Source: an uncultured Muribaculaceae bacterium (GTDB taxonomy: Bacteria > Bacteroidota > Bacteroidia > Bacteroidales > Muribaculaceae). Taken from it: 64,000 nt of DNA. Shown one piece after another: positions 39,706 through 48,996 of this stretch. A program made the translations under genes and the position numbers. Each line of letters starts with the position of its first letter. The first letter of the stretch is position 1. The stretch is taken from the NCBI GenBank assembly GCA_947525975.1, contig CANNVE010000015.1:1-64000 (forward strand). The letters are read 5' to 3'. The notes below the pieces were generated by a model. That model made no database searches and was not told the DNA's origin. It was given only the letters and a program-made list of their open reading frames with translations.

Positions 39706-40080
39706 TTATTTCAGTTCGACCTCAGCGCCCTCGGCCTCGAGACGCTCCTTGAGGCTGTCAGCGTCTGCCTTGGCAACGCCTTCCTTAACGGTAGCGGGTG
39801 CGCCGTCAACCATGTCCTTAGCCTCCTTCAGGCCCAGACCGGTGATTTCCTTGATGAGCTTAACGACTTTGAGCTTGTTAGCGCCGCCTGACTTGAGGAT
39901 CACGTCGAAAGAGGTCTTCTCCTCTTCAGCGGGAGCTGCTGCTGCGGGGCCGGCTGCTACTGCAACTGCGGCTGCGGCGGGTTCGATACCGTACTCTTCC
40001 TTGAGGATCTGAGCGAGTTCGTTTACTTCCTTTACGGTGAGGTTAACAAGTTGTTCAGCAAAAGCTTTAAGATCTGCCAT
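39706..40080 (-). CDS. rplL: 50S ribosomal protein L7/L12
   Basis: The 124-residue stalk protein that recruits translation GTPases to the ribosome. It has an N-terminal dimerisation helix region, an alanine/proline-rich hinge (about residues 36-52) and the C-terminal domain with [19 protein letters not shown] and [17 protein letters not shown]. It follows rplJ by 48 bases and precedes the attenuator-like hairpin before rpoB. Confidence 0.98.
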   Translation of the reverse strand: MADLKAFAEQLVNLTVKEVNELAQILKEEYGIEPAAAAVAVAAGPAAAAPAEEEKTSFDVILKSGGANKLKVVKLIKEITGLGLKEAKDMVDGAPATVKEGVAKADADSLKERLEAEGAEVELK

Positions 40081-40128
40081 TGTAGTATTGTGTTTGTGTT
40101 GTTTGTTTTGATGTTGATTGGTTGGATT

Positions 40129-40650
40129 TTATTCACCCTTCTTTGAAAGGGTCTCAAGCACGCCGTGGATTGTGGTAGCGCCGCTCTGCAGGGCGGATAC
40201 GACATTCTTGGCAGGGCTCTGCAGCAGGGCCACGATGTCGGCGATGAGCTCGTTCTTGCTCTTGATGGATGCAAGTACGTCGATGGCGTCTGCGCTGTAT
40301 ACGCATTCCTCTACGTAAGCGGCCTTCAGGCGGGGAAGGGTGTCGCCCTTCTTCACGAAGTCCTTGAGCAGCTTGGCGGGAGCGTTGCCCACCTTGGTGA
40401 GCATCAGCGATGTTGACTCCTTCAGAGCGGGATACAGCTCGCTGTAGTCGCCTTCGAGCTCCTCAAATGCCTTGTGGAGCAGAGTGTTCTTGACAACCAT
40501 CAGCTTGATGTCGCTCTTGAAGCATGCGCGGCGGAGCTCGCTCGTCTTCTCAGCGTTGAGGCCTGCGGTCTCTACCAGATAGAAAGCGGGGTACTCGGTG
40601 AGCACTTGCTTGATCTTCTGGAATACAAGTTCTTTATCTTCCTTTTTCAT
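40129..40650 (-). CDS. rplJ: 50S ribosomal protein L10
   Basis: A 173-residue L10, which anchors L7/L12 dimers to 23S rRNA. The N-terminal half has the AETAGLNAEKTSELRRACF-like RNA-binding region and KVVKNTLLHKAF; the C-terminal helix binds L7/L12. It lies 27 bases after rplA. In many bacteria the L10-L12 complex represses its own mRNA; no specific operator structure was resolved here. Confidence 0.97.
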   Translation of the reverse strand: MKKEDKELVFQKIKQVLTEYPAFYLVETAGLNAEKTSELRRACFKSDIKLMVVKNTLLHKAFEELEGDYSELYPALKESTSLMLTKVGNAPAKLLKDFVKKGDTLPRLKAAYVEECVYSADAIDVLASIKSKNELIADIVALLQSPAKNVVSALQSGATTIHGVLETLSKKGE

Positions 40651-40677
40651 TGTAGTCTCTGGGTTAAAGATGAAACA

Positions 40678-41373
40678 TTAAGCCTCTACTGACTTGGTGT
40701 CAACCTTGACGCCAGGGCTCATTGTGCTCGAAAGATAAACGCTCTTGATGTATGTGCCCTTTGCGGTAGCGGGCTTCAGCTTGATGAGCGTGTTGATGAA
40801 CTCACGCGCATTGTCCCTCATTTGCTCGGGTGTGAACGAAACTTTGCCAATCGAAGAGTGCACGATGCCGTTCTTGTCGACCTTGAAGTCGATCTTGCCT
40901 TTCTTAACCTCCTCAACAGCCTTGGCCACGTCCATGGTCACAGTGCCGCTCTTGGGGTTAGGCATAAGGCCGCGGGGGCCGAGGATGCGGCCAAGCTGGC
41001 CTACCTTGCCCATCACCGAAGGCATGGTGATGATCACGTCGATGTCTGTCCAGCCTTCCTTGATCTTCTGGATGTATTCGTCGAGGCCTACATAGTCAGC
41101 GCCGGCAGCCTTGGCGGCGGCTTCAGCGTCGGGGGTGCAGAGCACCAGCACGCGGGTCACCTTGCCTGTGCCGTGGGGCAGCGTAACGACGCCGCGCACC
41201 ATCTGGTTGGCCTTGCGGGGGTCAACGCCCAGGCGCACGTCGATGTCGAACGATGCGTCAAACTTAGTGTAGGTCACTTCCTTTACTTTCTCGGCTGCTT
41301 CGAGCAGAGGGTAGGCTTTCCCGGCTTCAATCTTCGCTAAGGCTACCTTTTGGTTTTTGGTAAGTTTACTCAT
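40678..41373 (-). CDS. rplA: 50S ribosomal protein L1
   Basis: A 231-residue L1, which binds the flexible 23S rRNA stalk near the E site. Diagnostic segments are [30 protein letters not shown] and [20 protein letters not shown], with the C-terminal [19 protein letters not shown]. It starts 14 bases after rplK, the universal L11-L1 pair. Confidence 0.98.
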   Translation of the reverse strand: MSKLTKNQKVALAKIEAGKAYPLLEAAEKVKEVTYTKFDASFDIDVRLGVDPRKANQMVRGVVTLPHGTGKVTRVLVLCTPDAEAAAKAAGADYVGLDEYIQKIKEGWTDIDVIITMPSVMGKVGQLGRILGPRGLMPNPKSGTVTMDVAKAVEEVKKGKIDFKVDKNGIVHSSIGKVSFTPEQMRDNAREFINTLIKLKPATAKGTYIKSVYLSSTMSPGVKVDTKSVEA

Positions 41374-41387
41374 CTTGATTGAATTTA

Positions 41388-41831
41388 TTAGTTATTGGCA
41401 GGGAATTCGCCCTTTACGCTGATACCCATGCTGCGGGCTGTGCCAGCAACCATGCGCATTGCCGATTCTACGGTGAAGCAGTTGAGGTCGGGCATTTTGT
41501 CTTCTGCAATTGTCTTTACCTGATCCCAGGTGATTTCAGCCACCTTCTTGCGGTTGGGCTGTGCGGAGCCGGACTTGACCTTGGTCACTTCCTTGAGCTG
41601 CACTGCAACCGGAGGCGTCTTCACCACGAAGTCGAAAGTCTTGTCGGCGTAGTATGTGATGACTACGGGCAGGATCTTTCCGGCTTTGTCTTGGGTGCGG
41701 GCGTTGAATTGCTTGCAAAATTCCATGATGTTGATGCCCTTGGAACCAAGAGCAGGGCCAACTGGAGGCGAGGGGTTTGCCGCGCCGCCTTTAATCTGCA
41801 ATTTGATCTGGCCAGCAATTTCTTTTGCCAT
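41388..41831 (-). CDS. rplK: 50S ribosomal protein L11
   Basis: A 147-residue L11 of the GTPase-associated centre. The N-terminal domain has [19 protein letters not shown] and the C-terminal rRNA-binding domain ends with the [16 protein letters not shown] block. It follows nusG by 95 bases and precedes rplA. Confidence 0.98.
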   Translation of the reverse strand: MAKEIAGQIKLQIKGGAANPSPPVGPALGSKGINIMEFCKQFNARTQDKAGKILPVVITYYADKTFDFVVKTPPVAVQLKEVTKVKSGSAQPNRKKVAEITWDQVKTIAEDKMPDLNCFTVESAMRMVAGTARSMGISVKGEFPANN

Positions 41832-41926
41832 TTCTGTAACTACTTATTGATTAATTATACACTCTTTCCATTTTTAAGAAGGATAGTCGCCTTGGGCCGC
41901 GCCTGTTCAGGGGCGCACGCCTGCGG

Positions 41927-42490
41927 TCACTCCCTCACCACTTGCCAATTGTCAAGCTCGAGGAGCGTCTTGCGCCCGAAGATCTTGACAGCCACTTTCA
42001 GCTTGCTCTTCTCTTTCGAAACGTCTTCGATGATGCCTGAAAAGCCGTTGAACGGGCCTTCGTTGACCTTGACGGTCTCGCCCACGATCCAGTCGTAGGT
42101 TTCGCCCTCGGGGGTCTCAGAGAAGTCGTCGGCCGTTCCGAGCATCCTCTTCACGTCTGCTTCAGAGAGGCGCGTAGGCGCCGATCCCTTGTCGCGTCCG
42201 CGGAGGAAATCGATGACGTTTGTAGTGTTCGACACCTCATGTATGAGTTCGCCGGTGAGGTCGCATTCGATGAATACATAGCCGCTGAAAAGATTGCGCT
42301 CTTTGTACACCTTCTTGCCTCCCCTCACAGTCACCACCTTTTCGGTAGGTATAAGCACCTGAAAAAGATAGTCGCCAAGGGTGCTGTTTTTGATTGCTCC
42401 GTCAAGGAGCTCCTTCACTTTGGCTTCCTTTCCGGAGATGGCACGCAGCACGTACCATCCTCTTCTGTTCTCTTTTTCGTTGTCTGCCAT
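41927..42490 (-). CDS. nusG: Transcription termination/antitermination protein NusG
   Basis: A 187-residue NusG. The NGN domain starts with RRGWYVLRAISGKEAKVKEL and contains FSGYVFIECDL; the C-terminal KOW domain has GETVKVNEGPFNGFSGIIED. NusG binds elongating RNA polymerase and links it to Rho or the ribosome. It follows secE after an unusually long 292-base gap with terminator-like structure. Length is normal. Confidence 0.96.
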   Translation of the reverse strand: MADNEKENRRGWYVLRAISGKEAKVKELLDGAIKNSTLGDYLFQVLIPTEKVVTVRGGKKVYKERNLFSGYVFIECDLTGELIHEVSNTTNVIDFLRGRDKGSAPTRLSEADVKRMLGTADDFSETPEGETYDWIVGETVKVNEGPFNGFSGIIEDVSKEKSKLKVAVKIFGRKTLLELDNWQVVRE

Positions 42491-42782
42491 ATCTCTGTTT
42501 CCTTAAAGGTGAAGATATCTGCAAGCTGCGGATGCGTGCCGGCGGCAAAATCAGGGTTGGCCCTGATGGTGGAAGCATTTAAACCGCTCGGCGTGTTCCT
42601 ATTGGCTCGCTATGAAAAGATATTTTAGTTTTCTTGTTTTTACTATGTTTTAAGAAATGATCCGAGGCCCGTGAGCCGCAGCGTAGCTCTGACAGGGGGC
42701 TATATCACACAAAAAACCTCATCTCGAATTTCGAAATGCGGTCTTTTTATGCTTTAGCCATGCCTTCGCTAAGGTTGATTTT
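42491..42782 (-). other. secE-nusG intergenic leader with terminator-like hairpin
   Basis: On the minus strand an imperfect hairpin ACCGCATTTCGAA / TTCGAGATGAGGT followed by TTTTTTGTG (about 42710-42748) resembles an intrinsic terminator or attenuator. Closer to nusG, TCAGGG/CCCTGA (about 42553-42569) forms a second small hairpin. No ORF is convincing. nusG may therefore be partly uncoupled from secE. Confidence 0.5.
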
Positions 42783-42995
42783 TCAGCTCCAGAGATCGGG
42801 GAGATGGTAGATGCCCTTCATGCCCCATTCTGAAATCTGGTCCATCACCAATACCAAAACGGCGATTATGGCTGACGCCACCATCACGATGAGCGCCGAT
42901 TTCACCACTTGGCTTCCGGTGGGCCAGGAGGTCTTGTGCTTCAGCTCCTGGTATGAATCCTTAAAGGCGTTGCCTATTTTAGTAATAATGCTCAT
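42783..42995 (-). CDS. secE: Preprotein translocase subunit SecE
   Basis: A 70-residue SecE, the single-spanning stabiliser of the SecY channel. The conserved amphipathic part is KDSYQELKHKTSWPTGSQVVKS, followed by one transmembrane helix (about residues 35-58, LIVMVASAIIAVLVLVMD). The start at 42995 (MSIITKIG) is preferred: the upstream ATG at 43013 would lie inside the tRNA-Trp gene. It sits 15 bases after tRNA-Trp, the usual tRNA-Trp-secE-nusG order of Bacteroidota. Confidence 0.93.
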   Translation of the reverse strand: MSIITKIGNAFKDSYQELKHKTSWPTGSQVVKSALIVMVASAIIAVLVLVMDQISEWGMKGIYHLPDLWS

Positions 42996-43010
42996 TTCTT
43001 TTTCTTTTAG

Positions 43011-43083
43011 CACGGGACGAGAGGCTCGAACTCCCGACCCTCGGTTTTGGAGACCGATGCTCTACCAACTGAGCTAGTCCCGT
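43011..43083 (-). tRNA. tRNA-Trp (anticodon CCA)
   Basis: A 73-nucleotide cloverleaf with acceptor stem ACGGGAC/GTCCCGT, discriminator G, D-arm starting TAGCTCAGTTGGTAGAGC and anticodon loop TCTCCAAAA. The 3' CCA is not encoded. It lies between tuf and secE and is probably processed from their common transcript. Confidence 0.97.
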
Positions 43084-43091
43084 GTGTTAGG

Positions 43092-43134
43092 AAATGGATG
43101 GCGGCTTTGCCGGTGGCTGAGCCGCCGTCCATTT
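43092..43134 (-). other. Long hairpin between tuf and tRNA-Trp
   Basis: A 15-base stem (43092-43106 with 43120-43134) with one G-U position and a 13-base loop. It lacks a U-run, so RNA processing or 3'-end protection of the tuf message is more likely than termination. Confidence 0.55.
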
Positions 43135-43148
43135 ATGATGGTTGTTGA

Positions 43149-44333
43149 TTAGTCAAGGATCTCGGTGATCTGGCCAGAACCAACTGTGCGGCCGCCTTCA
43201 CGGATAGCGAAGCGAAGACCTGCGTCGCATGCTACGGGCTGGATGAGCTCTACGAAGATCTCAACGTTGTCGCCGGGCATTACCATGTCAACGCCTTCGG
43301 GAAGGGTGATCTCGCCGGTCACGTCAAGTGTGCGGATGTAGAACTGGGGACGATAGTGGTTGTGGAACGGAGTGTGACGACCGCCTTCTTCCTTCTTCAG
43401 GATGTAGACAGAAGCCTTGAACTTGCTGTGGGGCTTCACAACGCCGGGGTGGCAGATTACCATACCGCGCTTTACGTCCTTCTTGTCGATACCACGGAGG
43501 AGGAGACCTACGTTGTCACCAGCTTCGCCTTCGTCAAGAATCTTGCGGAACATCTCGACACCTGTTACGGTTGACTTCATTGATGCGCCAAGACCCATGA
43601 TCTGAACTTCGTCACCAACCTTAACGATACCGGTCTCGATACGGCCTGTTGCTACAGTGCCACGGCCAGTGATGGTGAATACGTCCTCGACAGGCATAAG
43701 GAAGGGCTTGTCGACTGCGCGGGGAGGCAGGGGAATCCACTCATCGACAGCTGCCATGAGCTCCATAACCTTCTCTTCCCACTGGGGCTCGCCGTTGAGG
43801 GCGCCGAGAGCAGAACCGCGGATTACGGGGGTGTTGTCACCGTCGAATTCGTACTGGTTCAGAAGGTCGCGCATATCCATTTCGCTGAATTCGATCATTT
43901 CCTCATCCTCGACCATGTCGCACTTGTTGAGGAAAACAACGATGCGGGGCACGTTCACCTGGCGAGCGAGCAGTACGTGCTCACGAGTCTGGGGCATGGG
44001 GCCGTCGGTTGCTGCTACCACGATGATAGCGCCGTCCATCTGGGCTGCACCAGTTACCATGTTCTTAACGTAGTCGGCGTGTCCGGGGCAGTCAACGTGA
44101 GCATAGTGACGGTTAGCGGTCTCGTACTCAACGTGAGCGGTGTTAATTGTAATACCGCGCTCCTTCTCCTCGGGTGCGTTGTCGATCTGGTCGAATGACT
44201 TAACCTCAGAGAGGCCTTTCTTTGCCAAAACGGTGGTGATGGCGGCAGTAAGGGTAGTCTTGCCGTGGTCAACGTGACCGATGGTGCCGATGTTTACGTG
44301 CGGCTTCGTTCTTTCGAATTTCTCTTTAGCCAT
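43149..44333 (-). CDS. tuf: Elongation factor Tu
   Basis: The 394-residue EF-Tu, the GTPase that delivers aminoacyl-tRNA to the ribosome. G motifs are [10 protein letters not shown] (18-27 region), DCPGHADYV and NKCDMVED; the KDVKRGMV segment and C-terminal [25 protein letters not shown] are typical. Codon use is strongly biased, as expected for a highly expressed gene. It is embedded between four upstream tRNA genes and tRNA-Trp. Confidence 0.99.
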   Translation of the reverse strand: MAKEKFERTKPHVNIGTIGHVDHGKTTLTAAITTVLAKKGLSEVKSFDQIDNAPEEKERGITINTAHVEYETANRHYAHVDCPGHADYVKNMVTGAAQMDGAIIVVAATDGPMPQTREHVLLARQVNVPRIVVFLNKCDMVEDEEMIEFSEMDMRDLLNQYEFDGDNTPVIRGSALGALNGEPQWEEKVMELMAAVDEWIPLPPRAVDKPFLMPVEDVFTITGRGTVATGRIETGIVKVGDEVQIMGLGASMKSTVTGVEMFRKILDEGEAGDNVGLLLRGIDKKDVKRGMVICHPGVVKPHSKFKASVYILKKEEGGRHTPFHNHYRPQFYIRTLDVTGEITLPEGVDMVMPGDNVEIFVELIQPVACDAGLRFAIREGGRTVGSGQITEILD

Positions 44334-44419
44334 AGTTGGTTTATTTATGTCGTTTTAAATTTTATTTCCATTGTCACAAAAGACCTCGGAGGCGCATAGG
44401 CCACCGGGGCTTTCGTTGC

Positions 44420-44494
<75 letters not shown>

Positions 44495-44509
44495 GATTAC
44501 ACAAAAAAG

Positions 44510-44582
44510 AGCGGAAGACGGGGCTCGAACCCGCGACCCTCAGCTTGGAAGGCTGATGCTCTACCAAGTGAGCTACTTCCGC
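44510..44582 (-). tRNA. tRNA-Gly (anticodon TCC)
   Basis: A 73-nucleotide cloverleaf: acceptor GCGGAAG/CTTCCGC, anticodon arm TCAGC-CTTCCAA-GCTGA, T-arm with one G-T pair, discriminator T, no encoded CCA. Confidence 0.97.
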
Positions 44583-44592
44583 AATCAGCGTG

Positions 44593-44675
44593 TGGGCGAA
44601 GATGGATTCGAACCACCGAAGGTATAAACCAGCAGATTTACAGTCTGCCCCATTTGGCCACTCTGGTATTCGCCC
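44593..44675 (-). tRNA. tRNA-Tyr (anticodon GTA)
   Basis: An 83-nucleotide class II tRNA with long variable arm: acceptor GGGCGAA/TTCGCCC, anticodon arm GCAGA-CTGTAAA-TCTGC, discriminator A, no encoded CCA. Confidence 0.97.
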
Positions 44676-44705
44676 TTATACTATGTAAATTTTCTCTTTC
44701 TTTAG

Positions 44706-44779
44706 AGCCTCTTGTCGGATTCGAACCAACGACCCCGAGATTACAAATCACGTGCTCTGGCCAACTGAGCTAAAGAGGC
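44706..44779 (-). tRNA. tRNA-Thr (anticodon TGT)
   Basis: A 74-nucleotide cloverleaf: acceptor GCCTCTT/AAGAGGC, anticodon loop TTTGTAA, discriminator T, no encoded CCA. It is the first gene of the tRNA-tuf-secE-nusG transcript. Confidence 0.96.
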
Positions 44780-44828
44780 GGCGTTTGCGTTGCTTTCGGT
44801 CGTTGAGTTACCTTCCCGATTGCGATTG

Positions 44829-44860
44829 CAAAGTTAGTGCGTTTTTCTGAAATGACCAAA
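44829..44860 (-). promoter_or_regulatory. Promoter of the tRNA-tuf-secE-nusG-rpl-rpo block
   Basis: On the minus strand TTTG (44857-44860), 20 bases, TAACTTTG (44829-44836): full consensus. Transcription would start near 44822, about 43 bases before tRNA-Thr(TGT). The remaining 44861-45075 is AT- and T-rich sequence downstream of recQ in which I see no gene. Confidence 0.8.
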
Positions 44861-45075
44861 TTTTTTGACGAAAAAATTTCAATATTTTTTCTTGTTATTT
44901 CTTAATATCCTGAATAACATGTGTATATGTATTGATTTTTTTTGAGGCTTTAGGGTGGCTTATTCCTTTTTCGCCTCGTTGTTCTCCGGCAGTCGCCTGC
45001 TCGATTTATTGCGTTCTTGCCAGAGGGCATTGGCATTGTTGTTGTTTTTCCTGTTTTTGGGGCCCTGTTTTTCCT

Positions 45076-47004
45076 TTAGTTTTCTCCGATTATTCTTTCT
45101 TTCTCTATCCTTATCTGTCCCTTGTCGGCCAGGCTGCGTATGGCTTCGATGGCATCTTCCCTGTTTTTTGATCCGGAGATGGCTTCGTCTATTCTGCATC
45201 CTCCGGGGCGGGATGCCATGGCTTTTATGGCCAATTCTTCGTTTCTATGGCTTACGGCCGTTTTTTTGTATTTTGAGTTTTGGCGGCAGACGTCGCATGT
45301 GCCGCATGGTTCGGCTTCCTGCTCGCCGAAATATCCGAGCAGGGTCTGCACTCTGCATGTGCCATAGTCGAATACAAATTTCTTCATGGCTTCAAGCCTT
45401 CTTGCCATGTCTTCGCGTCGGTCTTCGTACACCGCCTTGGGCAGCATGACGTGTTTCGGCTCTTCACGCGCCGTGGTGTAATACAGGTATGGGGTTGATC
45501 GCTTTGGGATGTATGACAGTATGTGCATGCGCGATAGAGTAAGCAATGCTTCATGCGTGTCGGGGAGAGAGACGTCGGCCTTGAGCGAAATGTTGGTCTC
45601 CTCTATGGGCACGTAGTCCGCGAAGAGGCCTGTGTATGTGCGGAGCAGCGCCGTGAGCACGCGGTCGGTGATTTCGTCGAGCTTAAGGGCGTAGAATTCG
45701 CTCTTTTCGGCTGTGATCATCAGTCTGGCTCTCGATTGCACCTCGTCGGTGTATTCTATGTATTGCGCGCGCGTGAGCAGGGTCAGCGCAGAGTGCGTCA
45801 TCGTGGGCTGCAGCTTGAATGTGGTGCAGAATGCCGGGAAGTTGAATTCGTATATGCGGTTGTATCCGTCGCCTACCGCCACTTGCAGGAAGTCGCCGGC
45901 TGCCTGATACACGCGCGATATGTATTCCTTGGGAGGAAATGCCTCGGAAAGCCTTCTCGACAAGCGCCCCTTGTCGTTGCCATTGGCTATAACCACCGCG
46001 TAGGCCGGCTTGCCGTCGCGTCCGGCCCTTCCGGCTTCCTGGTAATATTCTTCAAGCGATGGCGGCAGGTCGTAGTGCACCACTACCCTCACATCGGCCT
46101 TGTCTATGCCCATGCCGAAGGCGTTTGTGGCCACCATCACCCTTGCTTCGCCCGATTTCCATTGGTTTTGCCTTGTTTCTTTCTCTTCGGGATCGAGGCC
46201 GGCGTGATAGTATGACGCCGAGATGCCGTGGGCGCAGATGGCGGACGCCAGTTCGCTGCATCGGCGCCTCGACCGCACATATACAATGGCAGAGCCTGAC
46301 GTACCGTTGAGCACCCTCATCATGGTGCGGTCTTTGTTGTCATCGTATCTCACTATGTAGCTGAGGTTGCGTCGGCTGAAGCTTTTGGCGTATTTCTGCC
46401 ATCCGGGCCTGAACCCAAGCCTGCCTACGATGTCTTCAGCCACATTGGGCGTGGCTGAGGCCGTGAGAGCAAGCACATTGGCCGATGGGAATGCATCGCG
46501 TAGATCGCTTATGCGCAGGTATGATGGTCGGAAGTCGTATCCCCACTGCGATATGCAGTGGGCTTCGTCTACCACGATCAGGCTCACGTCCCAGCCGCGG
46601 ATCGAGTCGATAAACGCCGGCGATTGCAGTTTTTCGGGTGATAGATAGAGCATTTTCGCTTTCCCGAGCCGGCATCTGTCAAATGCCAGGCGCGATTCCT
46701 GCCTCGTCAGGCCCGAGTGGAGGCAATAAGCCCTGATGCCGCGCTGCATTAGGTTGTCAACCTGGTCTTTCATCAGCGATATCAGGGGCGTCACCACCAG
46801 GGTGATTCCCGGGAGCATCAGCGCAGGCACCTGGAAGGTGATTGACTTTCCTCCACCGGTGGGCAGGAGGCCCAATGTGTCGCGCCCCTGCAGCACCGAG
46901 TCGATGATCTCGGGCTGCAGGGGGCGAAAGGCGTCGTATCCCCAGTATCTCTTCAATACTGACTCCGCCGCCGCTATCGTCTCTTCGTTGATGGGCTTTT
47001 CCAA
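45076..47004 (-). CDS. recQ: ATP-dependent DNA helicase RecQ
   Basis: A 642-residue 3'-5' DNA helicase of the RecQ family. Motif 0 is YWGYDAFRPLQPEII, Walker A LLPTGGGKS (about residues 46-54), then DEAHCISQWGYDFRPSY, LALTASATP, and the C-terminal helicase motifs ATNAFGMGIDKADVR and YYQEAGRAGRDG. A RecQ zinc-binding region follows, with Cys at GTCRVQTLLGYFGE and CGTCDVC, and a winged-helix domain lies before it. No HRDC domain is evident. It starts 22 bases after recJ; the two enzymes cooperate in end resection and fork repair. Confidence 0.94.
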   Translation of the reverse strand: MEKPINEETIAAAESVLKRYWGYDAFRPLQPEIIDSVLQGRDTLGLLPTGGGKSITFQVPALMLPGITLVVTPLISLMKDQVDNLMQRGIRAYCLHSGLTRQESRLAFDRCRLGKAKMLYLSPEKLQSPAFIDSIRGWDVSLIVVDEAHCISQWGYDFRPSYLRISDLRDAFPSANVLALTASATPNVAEDIVGRLGFRPGWQKYAKSFSRRNLSYIVRYDDNKDRTMMRVLNGTSGSAIVYVRSRRRCSELASAICAHGISASYYHAGLDPEEKETRQNQWKSGEARVMVATNAFGMGIDKADVRVVVHYDLPPSLEEYYQEAGRAGRDGKPAYAVVIANGNDKGRLSRRLSEAFPPKEYISRVYQAAGDFLQVAVGDGYNRIYEFNFPAFCTTFKLQPTMTHSALTLLTRAQYIEYTDEVQSRARLMITAEKSEFYALKLDEITDRVLTALLRTYTGLFADYVPIEETNISLKADVSLPDTHEALLTLSRMHILSYIPKRSTPYLYYTTAREEPKHVMLPKAVYEDRREDMARRLEAMKKFVFDYGTCRVQTLLGYFGEQEAEPCGTCDVCRQNSKYKKTAVSHRNEELAIKAMASRPGGCRIDEAISGSKNREDAIEAIRSLADKGQIRIEKERIIGEN

Positions 47005-47026
47005 TGGTGGAGGGGCGGGGATGCGG

Positions 47027-48754
47027 TTAGTTGTCGAAGTGTATCTGTTTAACCATCAACTGTATCGAGTTGGCCGAGTTGCGGTGCTTGCTTTCCTCGA
47101 TGGTGTAGCAGATGTCAAATTTCTCTCCGGCGTGGATGCGGTCGAAGTATTGGGCCATGTTGAAGGCTATCGCGTTGATCACCTTGCCCGATGTGTCGTC
47201 TACGATTTCGAGTTTTATATGCTCATTCTGTCGGCCTACGAGCCGGCTTGTGCCGAAGTCGGACACTCCCTTCGTGCAGAATACGGGCACTTGGTTGCCC
47301 GGTCCGTAGGGGTTGAAGAGGCGTAGCGTGGATGCGAATTCGGGCGCTATCTGGGCAAAGGCTATGACCGAGTCGATGTTGATCTGCGGCGTGAGCTGCT
47401 CGGGCTGTATGTTGGCCGCCACGTATTCCTCAAAGCGGCGCTTGAATTCGGGGATGTTCTCTTCTTTGAGCGAAAGGCCCACGGCGTAGGTGTGGCCTCC
47501 GAAGTTTTCGAGGAGGTCGCGGGTGGAGTCGACGGCCTTGTATACGTCAAATCCCTGCACCGAGCGCGATGAGCCGGTGGCGAGGCCGTCGTTGAGGGTC
47601 AGCACCACCGACGGCTTGTAATATAGCTCGGTGAGCCTTGAGGCCACGATGCCGATGATGCCCTTGTGCCAGTCTTTGTTGTATATGACTATCGCTTTCT
47701 TGGGCGAGTTGATTTCACCTCTTTTCTCCAGGATGGCGTTGGCCTCTTCGGTGATCTGCTTGTCGAGCTGCTTGCGGTCCTTGTTGTATTGATCGATAGC
47801 CATGCTCAGTTTTGCTGCGTCCTTGCTGTCGCGGGCCGTGAGCAGCTCTACGGCTTCGCGTCCGCTCTGCATTCGGCCGGAAGCGTTGATGCGCGGCCCG
47901 ATCTTGAAGATCACGTCGCTGATGGTGATTTCCTTTCCTATCAGGCCGCATGTGCGTATGATGGCGCGCAGGCCCATGTTGGGGTTTGAATTCAGGCGCT
48001 TCAGTCCGTGGTAGGCCATGACGCGGTTTTCGTCGACCATCGGCACGATGTCGGCGGCTATGCTCACGGCCACAAGGTCAAGCATCCCTTCGAGCTCTGC
48101 TGTGCCGATGCCGTTGCTGATCGAGAAGGCCTGCATCAGCTTGTATCCTACGCCGCATCCCGAGAGGTGAGGGCACGGGTAGGTGCTGCCTTCGAGCTTG
48201 GGGTTGAGGATGGCTGCGGCGGGCGGCAGCTCGTCGTCGGGGACGTGGTGGTCGCATATGATGAAGTCTATGCCAAGCGACCTGGCATATTTTATCTCCT
48301 CGATTGCCTTGATGCCGCAATCGAGTATTATGATAAGTTTGACGCCGGCCTCGGCGGCCTCGTCGATCACCTTTGTGGTGATTCCGTACCCCTCATCGTA
48401 GCGGGTAGGTATGTAAAAGTCAATTTCAGAGTAGAAATTCTGGAGGTACCTGTACACGAGAGCCACCGCCGTGGTTCCGTCCACGTCGTAGTCTCCGTAT
48501 ACCATGATCCTCTCCTTGGCGCCCATCGCTTGGTTCAGGCGGTCTACAGCCTTGTCCATGTCGGGCATCAGGAAGGGATCGTGCAGGTCGCGCAGCGAGG
48601 GGTGGAAAAATCTCTCCGCCTCCTCGATCGAGCGTATGCCCCTCTGCAGCAGCAGTTCCGCCACGGCAGGGCATTTGGCAAAGCGCTTGGCCAGCTGGTT
48701 CTCTAAGTCTTGACTTTCGGTAGATAGGGGTACGTATTTCCATCTACTTGTCAT
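47027..48754 (-). CDS. recJ: Single-stranded-DNA-specific exonuclease RecJ
   Basis: A 575-residue DHH-family 5'-3' exonuclease acting on single-stranded DNA in recombination and repair. Metal-binding motifs are VYGDYDVDGTTA (residues about 85-96), LDCGIKA and ICDHHVPDD near 160; the DHHA1 and OB-type C-terminal regions contain GRMQSGREAVELL, GIVASRL and GGHTYAVGLSL. A candidate -7 element TAATTTTG lies on the minus strand at 48853-48860. It forms a two-gene unit with recQ. Confidence 0.95.
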   Translation of the reverse strand: MTSRWKYVPLSTESQDLENQLAKRFAKCPAVAELLLQRGIRSIEEAERFFHPSLRDLHDPFLMPDMDKAVDRLNQAMGAKERIMVYGDYDVDGTTAVALVYRYLQNFYSEIDFYIPTRYDEGYGITTKVIDEAAEAGVKLIIILDCGIKAIEEIKYARSLGIDFIICDHHVPDDELPPAAAILNPKLEGSTYPCPHLSGCGVGYKLMQAFSISNGIGTAELEGMLDLVAVSIAADIVPMVDENRVMAYHGLKRLNSNPNMGLRAIIRTCGLIGKEITISDVIFKIGPRINASGRMQSGREAVELLTARDSKDAAKLSMAIDQYNKDRKQLDKQITEEANAILEKRGEINSPKKAIVIYNKDWHKGIIGIVASRLTELYYKPSVVLTLNDGLATGSSRSVQGFDVYKAVDSTRDLLENFGGHTYAVGLSLKEENIPEFKRRFEEYVAANIQPEQLTPQINIDSVIAFAQIAPEFASTLRLFNPYGPGNQVPVFCTKGVSDFGTSRLVGRQNEHIKLEIVDDTSGKVINAIAFNMAQYFDRIHAGEKFDICYTIEESKHRNSANSIQLMVKQIHFDN

Positions 48755-48996
48755 TTATATAGTTTTTTATTTTTTTATCTATGCAGGGCGTGGCGCGCGG
48801 CGTTGAAAAAAGGCGTTAAACCAATATCCGCACACTACGGCAATATTTCCTACAAAATTAATAAATAACCATGGGAAATCCTATCTCTTAATGTTTTTTA
48901 ACAAATACTTGGCGGCCATTGAAGCCCAACAGCCCCATGCCGCACGGATGTGTGTGGCATGGGGCCGTTATGGGGTTGCAGGCAAGCGCCTGTGCG

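Noticed and set aside
44932-45449. Plus-strand frames in and beyond the gap after recQ
   Set aside because: They run antisense into recQ and read as low-complexity hydrophobic sequence from T-rich DNA; no start signal or promoter.
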